Of a stretch of DNA of 64,000 bases, positions 20,194 through 34,900 are shown piece by piece. Numbering within the stretch: position 1 is the stretch's first letter; each line of letters starts with the position of its first letter. The stretch is from positions 19,721,605 through 19,785,604 of the forward strand of contig OX578278.1 in the NCBI GenBank assembly GCA_951217055.1, given 5' to 3'. The notes under the pieces are model-generated. The model had not been told where the DNA came from. It did not search any database and was given only the letters and a program-made list of their open reading frames with translations. The position numbers were made by a program, and so were the translations under genes. This DNA comes from Gerris lacustris. Lineage: Eukaryota > Arthropoda > Insecta > Hemiptera > Gerridae.

Positions 20194-23100
20194 ATAAATA
20201 AAAAATGATTGAGTAGGATGAGCAGGTGGAATCAGCCAGTTGAATAGGAATAAAGAAAGATATTTCTTCTCTAAAAGGAACTTTTTTGAACAAAGTTATT
20301 TTTCAATCACAAACGGACATCTTCTGTGATGGAGGAGAGTTTAAAGAAGAAAAAAAAAAAAAAAACATGATAGAAGTTAAGGCAAAGGTTTAAATATTAC
20401 TCAAATTTTATTTTGGTCAAATTTAAAACTCTCTTAACTTATACTGTGACTCGATAAATGGTCATTTCATGATTTTCTTCTTTATGGCTTCCCCACTCAA
20501 AATGGTTTTTGAGTTTAAGATAACAGTATTTTTTTCACAATAAATAATCATTTGTGAGACAACTTTGTTCAACAAAATTACATTTAATTAAGAAGCCTTT
20601 CATAATCCTAAATGTTGTTTATGAATTAGAGACTAACAAAATGTTAAACTATGATTTTTTTTTTGTTTAATTTTAATTATTTTATTATTACAAATTAAAA
20701 CATAAAAAGTACAAATATTTGTGTTTAAATTATTATTTCAGTTATAAGTATAATGTATTTGGTTCCCAACATCTTTTTTTTTTTTTTTTTTTTTTTTTTT
20801 GAAATTTTGATCATAAACTGTTCACTTAAAAAAACAAAATGTGGAATGATTTTGAAAAATAAAACAAAAACAATTTACAAGATTTTTATAAAACAAAATT
20901 ATCTACTTATTAAGTAATGCCTAATTTTTAGGTTGATCAATAGAAGTTCTTAGTTCTCAGAATAACATTTATTTTTATTTTTATGTAGTATTATCTTTTT
21001 TGATATATTGTTGTCTTTATTCCATTGCTTTAGAAACTGGACCTTCTATTTTATTTCTCTGGGAAATATTTCTGAACTACCGTATGTCTTTTATTTCCTT
21101 ATATCTGACTAACTTTAAAAATCAGAGATAACTTTTTAATTGATGGAGTACATGGTTCTTTGGTTAATAAAAAATAATTAAAGTTTGACTGAATCTATTG
21201 TTTACTTATAAAATAGATAAAACTATTTAATTTACAAAAGCATTAATTGCTAAAAGAAGTGAATAATTATTATTTATAAAACTCAAAATAAATTCATACT
21301 TTCCTGTTATATCTCTCTTCTAATACTTGGTCCTTCAGGCCAGATTTCAACCTATAGAATTGTTTACTTTACACACATTTTAATTAAACAATGTGATGTT
21401 ATTCTATAAATAAATTGTTTTAGTCAAACTAAATAGATCGTTTCATAGCATAATAGTTTCTCCTGAATTATGTTTTAAGTACATCAGAGTATGAATAGTC
21501 ATGATAAACTTTATTTGTATTGAGGGAGAGAGTGTAAGGCCTCGGGTATGATATGAGCGGTGGGCAACAGAGTGGCGCTGCTTAGGTTTATGCTTACATA
21601 GAGTACAATGGAGGTAGAGGGCAGCCAGCTTGAGCGTCTAAGCGAATAATGTTGACACTCAGCGCTCAGCACTCAGCCTAGACATTAATCTTTGCTCACC
21701 ACTCAGTCTTCTCAAGATGAAATATTGCTCTTTTATATTAAAAAAGATGACAACTGTTTTGTGAAGATATAGGTTGACACCTGACTGCTGTAGTTAGTTA
21801 AACAGCTGACATATTACTTTGCGGTGTATAATAATGCTTTAATAGTATTTCTCAGTTTTTATTTGCTTGTTACAAGAATAAATGTGATTTAGCCAGCAAT
21901 GGGTTCAGTCCCAAGGTGGCTAGTTAAGAAACTTCTACTTTAGTTTATAAAATGAACAACGTAAATATTAAAACTCTCTTGATACTTAGGCCTTAAAGGC
22001 TTTTAGGGAAATTTAGGACCACTCAAAGGATTAGGAGTTACTAACCATCTCTGTTCTAAAATGCTCCAGCTGAATGTACACTATGAGTCAAGCTTACAAT
22101 TGCCACGAAAATTGACATTATACTCTAATGGCTGCTTAGTTTGCCTTCTATATCTGAGAAACCAATTTATTATGATCTTAATACTTACATTTAATACAAA
22201 AGTGAATTATATTCTGTTGGGTTCAAAAACTATATTACATAATATTATTATTGTATGAAGCTCTCACTTCAACATCAATGCCTTAGACAATTTATTTTTT
22301 TATAAGAGGTGTACTATTTCACAAAAATGATTTAATATAGATTAGTTTAGAAGTAATTTTAACTCTACACCCACATAAAAAAAACCCAAATACAAGTTAT
22401 CTACCTTAAGTATAGATTACTTTTATCAGAATTAGCCTCTTTGTTGGATTTTATATAAGAGAAACAGAAATATTCATTGGTTTTAATTTAACAAAAAAAA
22501 AAAAATTAATTAATAAATAATAAATACTTTTATGAATTCACTGTGTTTGAAAAATAGTTAACTTATCAGAAGGTTCCTGATAAGCCTGGAAAGTGTGATA
22601 TTTGATTTTAAGAATTTCCTAAATAAAGGACCAGACTGGAGCTGCAATGTAAAATATTTATCCTGAGGAAGCAAGTTGAGAGACTTCATGAAGAAAGGAA
22701 GCTGAGAGCATTGACTAGATCAGCGAGATTTTCTTAAAGCTAAGAAGTACTTTCATCTAGAGTAAGTAATATGTTATTGAAAGAGCATAGTAAGTTCTTT
22801 ATTTCAGAAACTTGTGCTTTGAAAAGTTTGTCTTTGTTTGGCTAACGATAACTGGCATAAAAAATTATCGATTTGAACGAAATTCTGCACACATGCGCAT
22901 CTCATAATTTATGAAAACTGCATAGTTTTCAGAAATTCCACACTAAATATTATCAATATGGAGGTCAGTGATGAACCTACGCAATGCTTAGTTACTAGGA
23001 ATCGCGTGGCTCTATAATTGAAGCGAGCGTATAGTAATAAATATGTATTGTATGAGTATATTGAACAAAAAATAGATAATCATGAATCATGATGAGTTGA

Positions 23101-25814
23101 TAGATAATGGGTATAGTAGTAGTACAGCGGCTAGTAGTAAGGGAACCACCCCGCATTCTTACTATTCCTCTAACCACACATCTCCTTTTCAATTATTATA
23201 AAATGTATCACTTCGCTAAAAACTACTGCATGTATCGAATTGAAATTTTGCATGCGTGCTTCAATTGTGCATTAGATGGTGTATATGAAATTTTATTAAA
23301 ATCGTTACGTTAGAACGTAAGATATCGGTAAAAAGGTTGTTTTCTCTATTAAAAACGTTTAGGTCCGCTTTAATAGTTTTAGCGATCTTTATTAATTCAT
23401 AGCGGTGTCGCTGTTGGTTTTACTAAAACATTTTATTTGAAACAAATGTTTGTCTCATCGAATAGATGATAATAGAATCTTTTCCCGTCCTGAAATCCCA
23501 ATTTAATTTTTGAACCTCTCGTTTATGCGAGCGTTGCGCGCAAACTCTTGAACAGATCACGCTGTCCAACGAATTTAACCTGAGTATTAGTAATAAGAAC
23601 ATGTATACCAAATTTCAACTAAATCGGTCAACTTTTACTCAAGTTATCGTCGGACACGTAAACGTTACTGACAGACAGACAAGATGCATAGTTTTTTGAA
23701 TGTAAGAAGCTCGCTACAATTATATGTTATTTAAAATGTATTTAAATAGACTTCTGGATTTTACCAGGCAGAACACTAAGTAGCATCTCGCGTTGCGTCG
23801 CGATGAGATCGCGAGATGGGGGTCGCATTCATCACTTCATCAGTACCCTGCACCACTGAGAAAACATTCTATGTCAGTACTGAACGTAAATGTGTATTTC
23901 CTCTTTGCTAGCATTCAATTCAACTTAACTCTCATATCCCTGCCACTGATATCAAGAAAAATACTATTATTAAACTAATGTAAAAGTTTACTGATCAGTA
24001 ATACAACAAAGGTATGACTCATATTATGTTTATGTATATGTAGCCTTTCCTTTTACAATTCTTGTGATTTTTCTTAGCTGATAAAATTGTTAGAACTCCA
24101 CAAAATACCCATACCTTCGGCCGCCTATGCTCCTACTGTAAACTTAAAATATTTGAAACTTTACCTCTGTCTTACAACTACCAATAATATCTGCTCACAC
24201 AACTTTTGTTTTTAAAAAATGATGAAATTAATTTTATTTTATTATTATTTACATTTAGAGCAAATAAGCTGTATTTTGATCTTCACCACTCTCTCTGAGA
24301 TACAGAGCTCCTCATTACTCTTACCTTTAAGCCTTGCCCTTTTTAAGTTAAAAATTACAACTTAATTTATGCTTACAAACTTTAATATATGAACTAGAAG
24401 CTGAAAGTTTTGTGACAATCGTTTTAAACTGTTAAACTAAAAATTCTTATACAAAACATGAATTTCAAACACGTAAGTGAATTCTTCAAAACTATGAATC
24501 CTGATATATAGATAGCATATAAGAGGTTCTAAAATATTTAAAAATGTTTGTTGGTTAACTATACATATTATTTAAGTAATTATTTCTGATTTTGAATAAC
24601 AAAACAAATTACCGTTTACAAAGTTCAACATACTGTTTATCATACTTTCTTTATTTATTTTATATTTCTTAACTTATTTTTATTTTTTAATAAATTTATT
24701 GTACAACCCTTTATCTATACAATGAACACTTATTACAATATTTTATTTTTTTAAATTTATTATTACAAATTATAATTTTATTTATTTATTTAATTATTAT
24801 TATTGTTTCTTTTATTTGTATTATCATTTTTTTTATATAACTATTTGATACATAAAACAATTTGACGTAAGGCTCCATGAGATTTGAAGTTAAATAGTGA
24901 AATATTCCCTCAATTCGCTAATATTAATCTTTTATAATTTTTGGTACATAAAACACCAGAAATGTATTAGAGGTTTTCTAAAGTTATTACTGTAAAAAGG
25001 TGAGACTGTATGCATACTGCAGTAACTTTCTCCAAAAAAAAAAAAAAATAAATAAAATAAAGTTCTGTAGAGATCAGTTTACCTTTTAAATATTTATTTG
25101 TAAAATTCGCCAACATATCTGGATTTTTAATTGTCAATGTTTTATCTCACTCTTTGTCTTCTATCAATGAAACAAGATTAGATAAGAAACAAAGAAAGAC
25201 CCAAAGTAATAAATGTTTTCACAAACTTCTAATGCAAACTTGCTTTTTAATGTTACTTTTAAAGATAGGAGAATATCTCCAATGATTTATTACTCCACTC
25301 TCATGAAGCCTTAATTCTTTAATTTCTAAAAATGACAAATTTTACAAAAACACACAAAAAATGTAAAACAATGAGGGAATATATATAAATTGTAATAAAG
25401 TGATATTTAATATAAATTAAAAGGTAAGGAAAGATTGTTTAATAAGAAATAAAATTCTACTTTTTAAATTTTAATATTTTACATTTTTTTTATTTTTATT
25501 TATTTACTTACAACTATAATAAATAAAAAATAAATAAATATCACAATTATTCAAAAAATAGTTAACTTTTAACCTTATTTATTTATTTTTTTTTTTTTTT
25601 TACAGATTTAATTTTTTTTTTTTAATGAGCCAGAAATAAACTAAATTATAAATAAAATAAATAAATAAATAAGTAATATTAAAATAAAATAAATTAACAA
25701 AACACAGTCTTTACAATTTTGTTATTAATAGTAAAGAAGTAAAAAAAATATTATAATTAAATAAGATATTAATTAAACATAATGAGGGGGGTGATGGTTT
25801 TAGATGATTGTTCT
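20194..25814. other. AT-rich interval between convergent genes
   Basis: It lies between the 3' ends of mL37 (plus) and the FN3/ZP gene (minus), so it must hold both 3' UTRs. Apart from a family-2 copy (23370-23730) and a family-4 remnant near 22820-22975, I see AT-rich low-complexity DNA, especially 24600-25800, a 25-bp-scale poly(T) near 20776, and no exon. Confidence 0.6.
23370..23730 (-). repeat. Dispersed repeat family 2 (variant A)
   Basis: Read on the minus strand it has AGCGAGCTTCTTACATTCAA, CTTGTCTGTCTGTCAG, CCGATTTAGTTGAAATTTGG and near its end AACAGCGACACCGCTATGAA. The same order appears at 29715-30110 and 37900-38240. Confidence 0.7.
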
Positions 25815-25987
25815 TTACGGTTCGCAGAAATGAGTCGTCCGTGTAAGGCTTTTACTGATGGTGAAAACTTGACGGGATCTTTGATTACTTTCATCGCCTG
25901 ATCTGTCTTCATCAGTGATGTAGCTTTCTCTTAGTGGATCGTCGCAAACTGATTCTGCCACTTCCTCACTCAAAATTGATTCTTGAC
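25815..25987 (-). CDS. FN3/ZP gene terminal exon: cytoplasmic tail
   Basis: The acceptor is TCTAGCAG. It encodes QESILSEEVAESVCDDPLRE, SYITDEDRSGDESNQRSRQV and TRTTHFCEP, then TAA at 25815-25817. It is charged and Ser-rich, as in a cytoplasmic tail, and its phase fits the donor at 27145. The link to the preceding exon rests on that weak donor. Confidence 0.55.
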
Positions 25988-28900
25988 CTGCTAGACATGA
26001 ATAACTAATTAGAGCACTTTTAAAGACTGTAAAAACCTTGATAAAAGTAAACACACAATGATTACCAAACTAAAATTGTCACCATTTACACCTGAAATTT
26101 CAAACACTTTTAAAACATTAATTAAAAATTTCATCAATGTGATTAAGATGGTCTCCTACAATTATTTGCACCTAACTTAACCATAAATTGCTTATAACAC
26201 TTAATAATATACTCCAGATCACTGGAAATGGCAGCAATAAATAATTTAGCAACTAGCATCGGTAACAATCTAATATTCTAATAAAAATTTAAAGAACATT
26301 CTCCTTCATAAATATTCCTATCTTTCAGAGAAACTTAGTAATGCTTGTGATTACGATAATTCGTAGAAGGTGGGCAGGCCTTTCAGGACAACATTAAAAT
26401 AAAAATAGTTTTCGGTAATCAAGCAGCGGTATTTCAAATGTTTAAAATCGAAGTTTTTAGTGAATATTTTTGAATTAATTTACAATAAAATGAATTGAAC
26501 TATAAAAAAAGAGAACATAAAACAAAAACAACTATGAAAAGAAGAGAAACATTTATGTTCATATTTTCTAATATGTAGACATGGTAGTGAAGCAAGTTGT
26601 CATATATTATAGTTATTTATCAATTACCTACTAATAATGACAAATGGTCGTTGGAAAAATTAGTAGGTCAGGTCATTGTTTCCACTTGTTTATAATACAC
26701 CCTAATAATAATAATAATAATAAAAATTTGCTCCTTAGATAGAAGCATTTTTATCATAAATTGACATACTCTTTACTAATAGGATTTTCATTGTAGAGCA
26801 AATGTCATATTTTACACATTGCCATTTATGTTTGGTTTAGCAATGAATGTTTCAACTAGATTTATTTTTATTAATATCACAGATCAAGCTGAATTAGGTT
26901 TGAGCTATTTGAACAACAATAATTGTTGTTTTACAAACATACAACTGTCTAAATAATGTATATCGTACATTACAAAATCATAAAACATAAAAATGTGTCA
27001 TGAAATCTAGAAAATGGTTCCTTCTAACCAAAACATATTGTGAGGATGAATTACATGTATTCTATTGATCACTAAATCATGAAACTAGACAAAGGAAAAC
27101 CATATAAAGATAGAGATGATGCTATAATAACTAAAACTATATGACCTGGAGATGATTTCCTAGGATGAAACCACCAGACTGCCAGGAGAAGACCAACTAT
27201 TGCTATGACCACTGCTGCTGTAGTTAAAACTATCTCTGCACCGCTATCGCCTATAGACAACATATTAATACATATTTAATAACAATAATACATTTATTTA
27301 TATACTTTTATGCAAATAAGGGTTTAAAGATTGAAGCAATTTTGGTAATAAAAAACATCTAAGCTTGGGTTTTTATAGAGGCAGTAATTTTGTTTAAGTA
27401 CCTAGCCTACAACAATACCATACAATCCCAAAACCAGGATAATAGATGTTTGGTTAATTTAACAAATTTACTTATCTCTTAATTTGTATTTAGTCTTTAA
27501 CATGAGCACCCCAACCATATAATTTCCAATCCTTCCTTTATCAAAAAAAAAGTTTACAGTCAGGTACCATCTACAAGATAGGATACTTTTTATTCGGTTT
27601 GGTCGTGATAACAGGGTTACTCTATTTTTGGTGCTGGAGAGGTCTGATCTAAAAAAAACAACATATATCCGTAACTTCAAGCCCTACAAGATAGACTAGT
27701 TAGTTTTTTTCAAGAGTTACATTAAGTCAGAAATATTGCATACAAAAAATCCTAAAATGAAGTCAGATAGTGTACATATTTCATACGAACACAAAAACCC
27801 TAAAAACAAAAGTATATTTTTTAATAATGTCAATTTAAATAAAAAAACAGATTTGTAGTCTGTAGCCTAAAATAATTGATAGTTTAAGCTCCAATGAAAA
27901 ATTAAAAAAGAAATTAAATCAGTTGCTGCAGTGAGAAAATTAATTAGGGGTTGAGCAGCAACAACAAAACCTAGTCATTTTTATTACAGTAAGGGGTCAG
28001 CTTTTTTTTGTTTAATTTTTTCCAACCTAGATTGATCTTTCTAAAGCTACTTTAAAACATGTGGTAAGTAGGGTAAAACAAAAACTACCTGTTGGTTGCC
28101 ATTTTATATAAAGGTTTGCTAGTATTTAATAAAAACTGACAATTAATGAGCGTCTTGCTGAATGTTTTGTATTTTGGTGTAATATTGTTGAAAAATATTG
28201 AAAATACTCAGCCAATTACTTAGGCACATAGCTTCCTCGCAACCTATTTCGTATACTTTAACGATTTTATGCTTTTACAACCTATTATGTTAATTTTTTA
28301 AATTTTTACCCCGTTTCTTAAATTTGTCAAAATTGTTTTGATTATTTACTTGTAATGAAGTACCAATTAAACAAAATTTAAAGAGCACAGACGGTTAAAA
28401 TTAATCTGGGGCTATCTGCAGGCTACTTTAGACAAACCATCAAAATTTCATAAAAATCAGATGTGTACTTTTGAAGATATAGGTGCAAATAAATATATGT
28501 TTGTGCGCATGTGGAAGAGAAACATATGGGTGCATAAGGTTGAAACTTATATTGGACCAACAATTGGCTAATTATGACCTACCATCCACACTTCAATAAA
28601 ATCGGAAGATTATATTAGTCTTTAAGATATTTTTGTTGTATGGTTTAACCAAAAAGTTTCCCTGATGTCTGAAACAAATTTCTGCCTTGGAATTTTTGAA
28701 GTTGGAGACCTAAAATTTTTTCATAACTATCACATAGCTTCCGTTACCATCGGTAAGCATGAAAGCAAAATAATAATTTATTTTTATTTTAAATAGAAAT
28801 CAAATGAGACTAAAAATAAGCATTTTTTTTAACGTTTCCAGAGCTATGCTTCAGGGTATGCTTTGCTGAACATTTAGCAACCCCATTACACTTGCTTCCT

Positions 28901-31900
28901 TTGATTCATAATAAAGAGTAAATTATAGAGTGCCTCGTCTAAGGCTCGGTCTAAGACCTTGTCATAAGAACAAGAAGTTGATAACTTTGACTAACTCCAC
29001 TTAATTTTAACCACCCAGCAATTTGTTCTCTCTTATCAGTCTTGTTAATGATTTTAATATGAAACAGGTTAAGGTCACCACGTGCTTCTTTGATATTTAA
29101 CATCATGTACCGACTAAAAACATTTATTTTAATTATTAATAAATTAATCTAAGTAATGAAAAACCTGCTAATAGTTCAATTATCTTTCCCTGGTCTGTAG
29201 AGTATTAAATAACAAAAATACCGCTTTTTACAATACTTCACCTCCTCTTGAGGCATCTTCAAGCCTTTACATTATTTCTCCTTATTCATAACATTATTAT
29301 TTTTACTATTTATTCATCCATCTTAATAATCCAAATATGTGTCTACACATTGCCATCATTTCTTGAGTTTGTACATTTTTAATTACTTCAAAATGATATA
29401 ATTTTTTTTTTAGTGATAATAACATAGCCGTGCTATCTTCATTAGTTCTTATCATGGACAGTAAATGTTATGCTAGCTTAGTTACACCGCAAATATTGTT
29501 ATTATTGCTTTATCATCGTAATAATTATAATTTAGCAAAAAATTTATATTTTTCAATGTTTCAAATGTCAAAAGTTATATAATTACTAACTATGATCTTA
29601 ACATATATCGACAAGTAGGCTGCTTTCCATGTTTTAGAGAATAGACTTATTAGTAGGAATCTAAAGAAAAATAATCGCTAGAAAAGAAATATTGCTCTGG
29701 TGTGGTCAATTTTTTTTATTGAAGCGAGCTTCTTACATTCAATAAATATGCATCCTGTCTGTCTGTCTGTCACTAACGATTATGTGTCCGATGATAATTT
29801 GAGTAAAAGTAGACCGATTTATGTAGTTGACATTTTGTATATATGTTCCTTTTACTAATGCTCAGGCTAATTTCGTTGGACAGTGCTGTACATCAAAGAG
29901 TTGGCATGCCAATGCTTGGGTAAATGTGAGCTTCAAATTTAAAATTGGAATTTCCGAATGGGAAAAGATTCTATCAACACCAATTCGATGAGAGAAACAT
30001 ATTCTACAACTAATTTTTTTTTTTTTTTTAGTATAACCAACAGCGACATTGCTATGAAGTGATAAAGATCTTTAAATCTATTAAAATCAAATGAGACTAA
30101 GCACTTTTTATATGTGTACCTATGTGTGGATTCTATAAGAAAGAGGGCAAAACCCTTTTATCACCTAATCTGTGGCTCTAGTGGAGAACAAACCTGAGGC
30201 CATCATTTTTGCTTATTGAAGACCCAATTTGCTTCTTTTAAGTAATGCGGTCCACGAGGCTGCTAAATAGAGTACTATAAATATTGTTTCCAGAATCCAT
30301 GTTGTCACTTATGTAGCCCTATCAATTCGCATGTGAACTCTTGCTGCGCCAGACTTTTAAGAAAAACAGAAACTAAGAATGGTTTACGATATTTGTTTCA
30401 TTATACTCTTTTAAATCTGTGCCCCAATAACTATTTAAGTGATTATAGATATTTATTCTTTTTAACTGCCAACCATGGTATTCATATCTAGCTTAATATG
30501 TATATATTTGCCATACTTATAATTATAATGTTAATTTACGAATATTATAATAGCAAAATACAGTTTGAGAGGAAATGCTGTTTTATTTGTGTAAATTAGT
30601 TCAATTCTGATCATAATTCCCTCCCCTTTCTTCTATTATTACATTGAAAATAAATAGTGGAAAGAAAAAAAAAAAGAAAAGATATTTAATAACAAAAATA
30701 TATTAACAAATAATAGATTATTTTTTAATTTTAAATTTTTACACTGTACAAAACATATTTCTGTTTAAGCAGTCTGTATTTTCTTAAAGGTATCAAGAAT
30801 ATACCTAATATAGATATATCACAATTTAAGACACTCTTCTTTTAAATATAATTGGTCATTAAATACAAGAAAATAAATTAGAGAACCATACATTAAACAT
30901 AAACAAAGAAATAAAGTATTTTTTAAAAAAACAATAACATGAACAGAACACTATATAAATAAAATAAAGAAAGAATGAAAAAGGGTAATAAATAGGTTTC
31001 ATTCGAAACAAAATACACAATTTTTTGACAAGTTTGTCAAAAATCTTAACATTCCAATTGAAAAGAACTCAACATTTTATTGCTATTAACAATAAAAATG
31101 ATTATATTTTTTTTTTTAATCATTAAAAAAAATATTAAGCACCAATACAACATTCTATACAGAAAATAATAAATTATAACTTTATATATAATTACATCCA
31201 AAAGGAAGGCACTATGGATTCAAGGTAGTTTTGAAATTACGAATTCTTTAAATTTTCCAGTTGTTTAAATATAATAATAATTTGAGATTTCAATTGAAAT
31301 AAATCAGATTAAATTTAAATTAGGTCTATTAAGATTTAAATTATTTTAATGACATTGAAGCCAAAATTGAAATTATACAATAATTTTGGTAGATGTTTTT
31401 CTTTATGTTTTAAATATTATATTGTGGGTTATAATATTATTTAATACTAAGCCTCTTTAAATGGATTAGTGGAAGAACTTAAAGAGCTTCATCAAAGTTG
31501 TTTAGACTGTATAATGCTGAATTAACATAAATGTAATAACATCTTTATAAAGGAGAGGTTTCAAACTTATTGGAGGGATTATGCTTATACGATGTCATCA
31601 ATAGCAACTTTTTTAAAAATGATCCCGAAAAATGTTTTGAGTAGCCTCAGATATAACTCTAACTCTATATACCTGATTCGAAAATTGGTATTGTGATGTT
31701 CTATTGTGAATGGTTTAATATTAAATCTTTTATAATCATTATATTAACTTTCTTTTCTCAATATCTGTTTCATCTTTTTAGGGTTTAAATATCTACACTG
31801 AATTTTGTCAAAATTGCCTGACGTAATATTCTAATACAACTAAAAGTTCATTTTAAAAATTAAATACAGTCGCCTCCTTATAACAAACTTCTGTGCGACG

Positions 31901-34900
31901 AATATCTCTACATAACAAATTCTTTTCATGTTCCCACGAATTCTCCGTAGTAAAATTGTTTCATTAGAATATAAATAATTTCTCTACAAGGAAAAAAATT
32001 CATAGAAATAAGGATAAACATCCATCTTTATATTCTTTTATTTTCTAAGAATTATTTTTAGGAGTTTCTTGGTCTAGCACTCTAATAATTTTGCTTATTA
32101 GACCTCCATTACTTTAAGTTTATGTGGAATCCGAATCATCTTTGAATAGCGTACAGAAATTATTAAATAATAATTGTATACATTAGAATTTCTTACCACA
32201 TACATATTACATGCATATTAATTTTTTATCAAAATTAATATGCATGTGGTTGTTATTCTTATGAATAAATATGTATGCATATACATCATTAAGACATTTT
32301 TTGTTTTAAATCTGTAATAAATTTTTTATATAGTGAATTTTTTATGGAATTATCAATTTCGTTGTATGGAGACTCAAATAAAAGAATCAAGGAATTAAAT
32401 ACCATTTTTAACTTATGCCACAAGGTTCAGACTACAAAAGAATACTAATATATTGACATAAATGATCTAATGTATAAAGGCATCTGATTTTTAATGAATA
32501 ATAATAATAATAATCCAGACAGGTCAAAATGAAATTATCATTTTTCGTTGGGTACATTAAATATCCCTAAAAGTTTACTACATAAAATCTCAAATCTGAT
32601 ATGGCTTCAATAAAAAAAAGAGAAAAAATCTGACAATTATTACTTAATTATGTTAACTTACATTTCTTATTGACTCAATGGTCATATCTTTCTCTCATTT
32701 CTACAATACAAAAATATAATTCCTATTAAAAAATCTATAGGATTTAGTTGTTTTATCTTGCCCTATCTAATGTTATAATTCAGATCTGAATTTCTTTAAG
32801 TATGACCATCATTTTAAATTTAAATTATCTATACATAGGTACAACTAAATTAATCGAAAGATTAAATTAGTTTAATTTTTAATTGAACTAAATAATAAAT
32901 AATTAAGTACTAATAATAATAATTTTCGAAGTAAAATATCCCTTCATTTGACAACCCCGTTTCAAATTAAATTAAAATTTGACATAGTGCAATAATAATT
33001 TGCTATTTTCTACGTGAAGATGATTAATTCGCCAATCTTTCACATGAATTATATTTCAGTATTTGTTTTTAGTTCTTTTCTTAAATTTTATACTCTAATA
33101 AACAAAAGCACCAAGTTGGTAAGATATAATTACTAAATAATAAGGCAAGATATTACAACCCATTCAACAGAATAATATAAGATTCATTAAATTATTATTA
33201 TTATTATTTTTTTTTTTTTATAAAAGTGTGCTCTTTGTTCCATTTATAAATTCTCTAATTGTTTAATTTCTTTTAAGAAGCTTTTATGTTCTTCTTTGTA
33301 AGCAGAAAGTTTTCAGGTAGGTATGCAAGGACTGGAAAATAGATATTGTATTTACTAATTTATGAATTATTCAAGCTTTTAAAGACTCAAACTGTATGCC
33401 GGTCATTTATTTATGTCTGTAAATGGTTTTAAGGGTGGCTATCTTTTACTAGTTTTAAATACCAACACGTTTTAAAGTTATTGGATCAAATTACGCAGTG
33501 GGGAATAGCTACAATTTTTAGATAAAATTCGCAAAATGATTTAGATAATATCGTGAAAATACGGTTTAGGCCGATTTACCGGAAAGTATAACAATTCATA
33601 TGTAATGTATGATTGTGTTAACAATTGGAGCTATCTCTTTGAAACATTCTTCGATGGATAATTTAAGAGCTGGTAAATCTGCAATCTCAGTTAAGATTCG
33701 AGAAGTAAGTCAAAGTAGAGGTATATCTAATCATATGGGAGTCAGCAGATTAGCTTACGAGCCAATTAGGAAAGATAAATAGAACATAGAGAACAGATTT
33801 ACCAATATTTATACAAGTTGTTACTGAATAATCTCTTGATTTAGTTAAAGTTCTTCGTTGGCTTCAAATTGATAATCAGGATCGATTGTGTCGTTGCAGA
33901 ACTGAGCTACGTCAGTACACAGGATAATATCTAAATTTTCTTGATTCTTGGCAAAAGCACTGACAAACTGCTCTTCAAATTCATCTAAGATGCCTTCGCA
34001 GTAGTACTTCAAACTCCTGTTGAGATCCGAATCCTGAATTATGTCCACTTGTGCTATAGCATCACTCATCTTACCGTCTTCGGTAACAAGGGGTACCACG
34101 ACAAGTTGACCGTTTGTCTTCTTACGTGCTCTCACATAGTCTTCCATTCTAGAGCATACTTTCTCCATCAGTTCGGTAAGGTAAACTTCAGATCTACGAT
34201 ATTCCACCACTTTCTGTTTCTTACCCCTATCTTCGAAATGATAAGCGCCGATTTCAATAGTTTTCTTCGGATCTACTTTATCCACTTCTTTATTCATCTC
34301 TTCGATAAGTTTCTTACAGACTAAACATTTCAATTCTTTGGTATTAATCGATTCTGAACTTGTACTTACGAATAGGAGAGTTGAGCAGAAGAGAAAAACA
34401 TTAAAGACGAACATCTTCATGATTTAAAAGAACTAATTCAAAAAAACGAATATCGAAAAATTAATATCTAAGTGGCAAATAAATAAATTTTTTAAACGTT
34501 AACTATCTTTTACTAAAAGCATTAAATACATACTACACGTTTTAATGTTATAGGATTAAATTACGTGGACTTCCATGAATGATCAAAGGATTATAATAGA
34601 AGACGGCCCGGAGGGAAACTAGAGCCACGTATCGAGTTCTGAATGGTTGATTTGAAATAAAAACAAAGATAAAAACACAAAAGAGCACTAATTGCCATAA
34701 CCTTGCTCCCACTGGAGAACAGGTAGGCAGGCTTCACTATAGTTCAGGCTGAGCTCAACAGATATCGCTAGCGTCGACTCCCCTGTTTACTTTTAAACCG
34801 ACCTGTAAAGTTTCTATTTCAAAAAAGAGCATTAAACAAAGGAAAGGACCAATATATCATATAATATTATATAAGTCACTCTCAAAACTATTCTAGAAAT

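Larger units (their letters stand above)
27251..33844 (-). other. Intron of FN3/ZP gene, left of canopy gene
   Basis: It contains family-2 repeats at 28195-28770 and 29715-30110 and a possible pogo-type end near 31865-31980 (CAGTCGCCTCCTTATAACAA). The rest is AT-rich sequence with no supported exon. Confidence 0.55.

Noticed and set aside
27468..27680. 70-residue minus-strand ORF beside the transmembrane exon
   Set aside because: It lacks a phase-compatible acceptor/donor pair and resembles nothing in the FN3/ZP protein.
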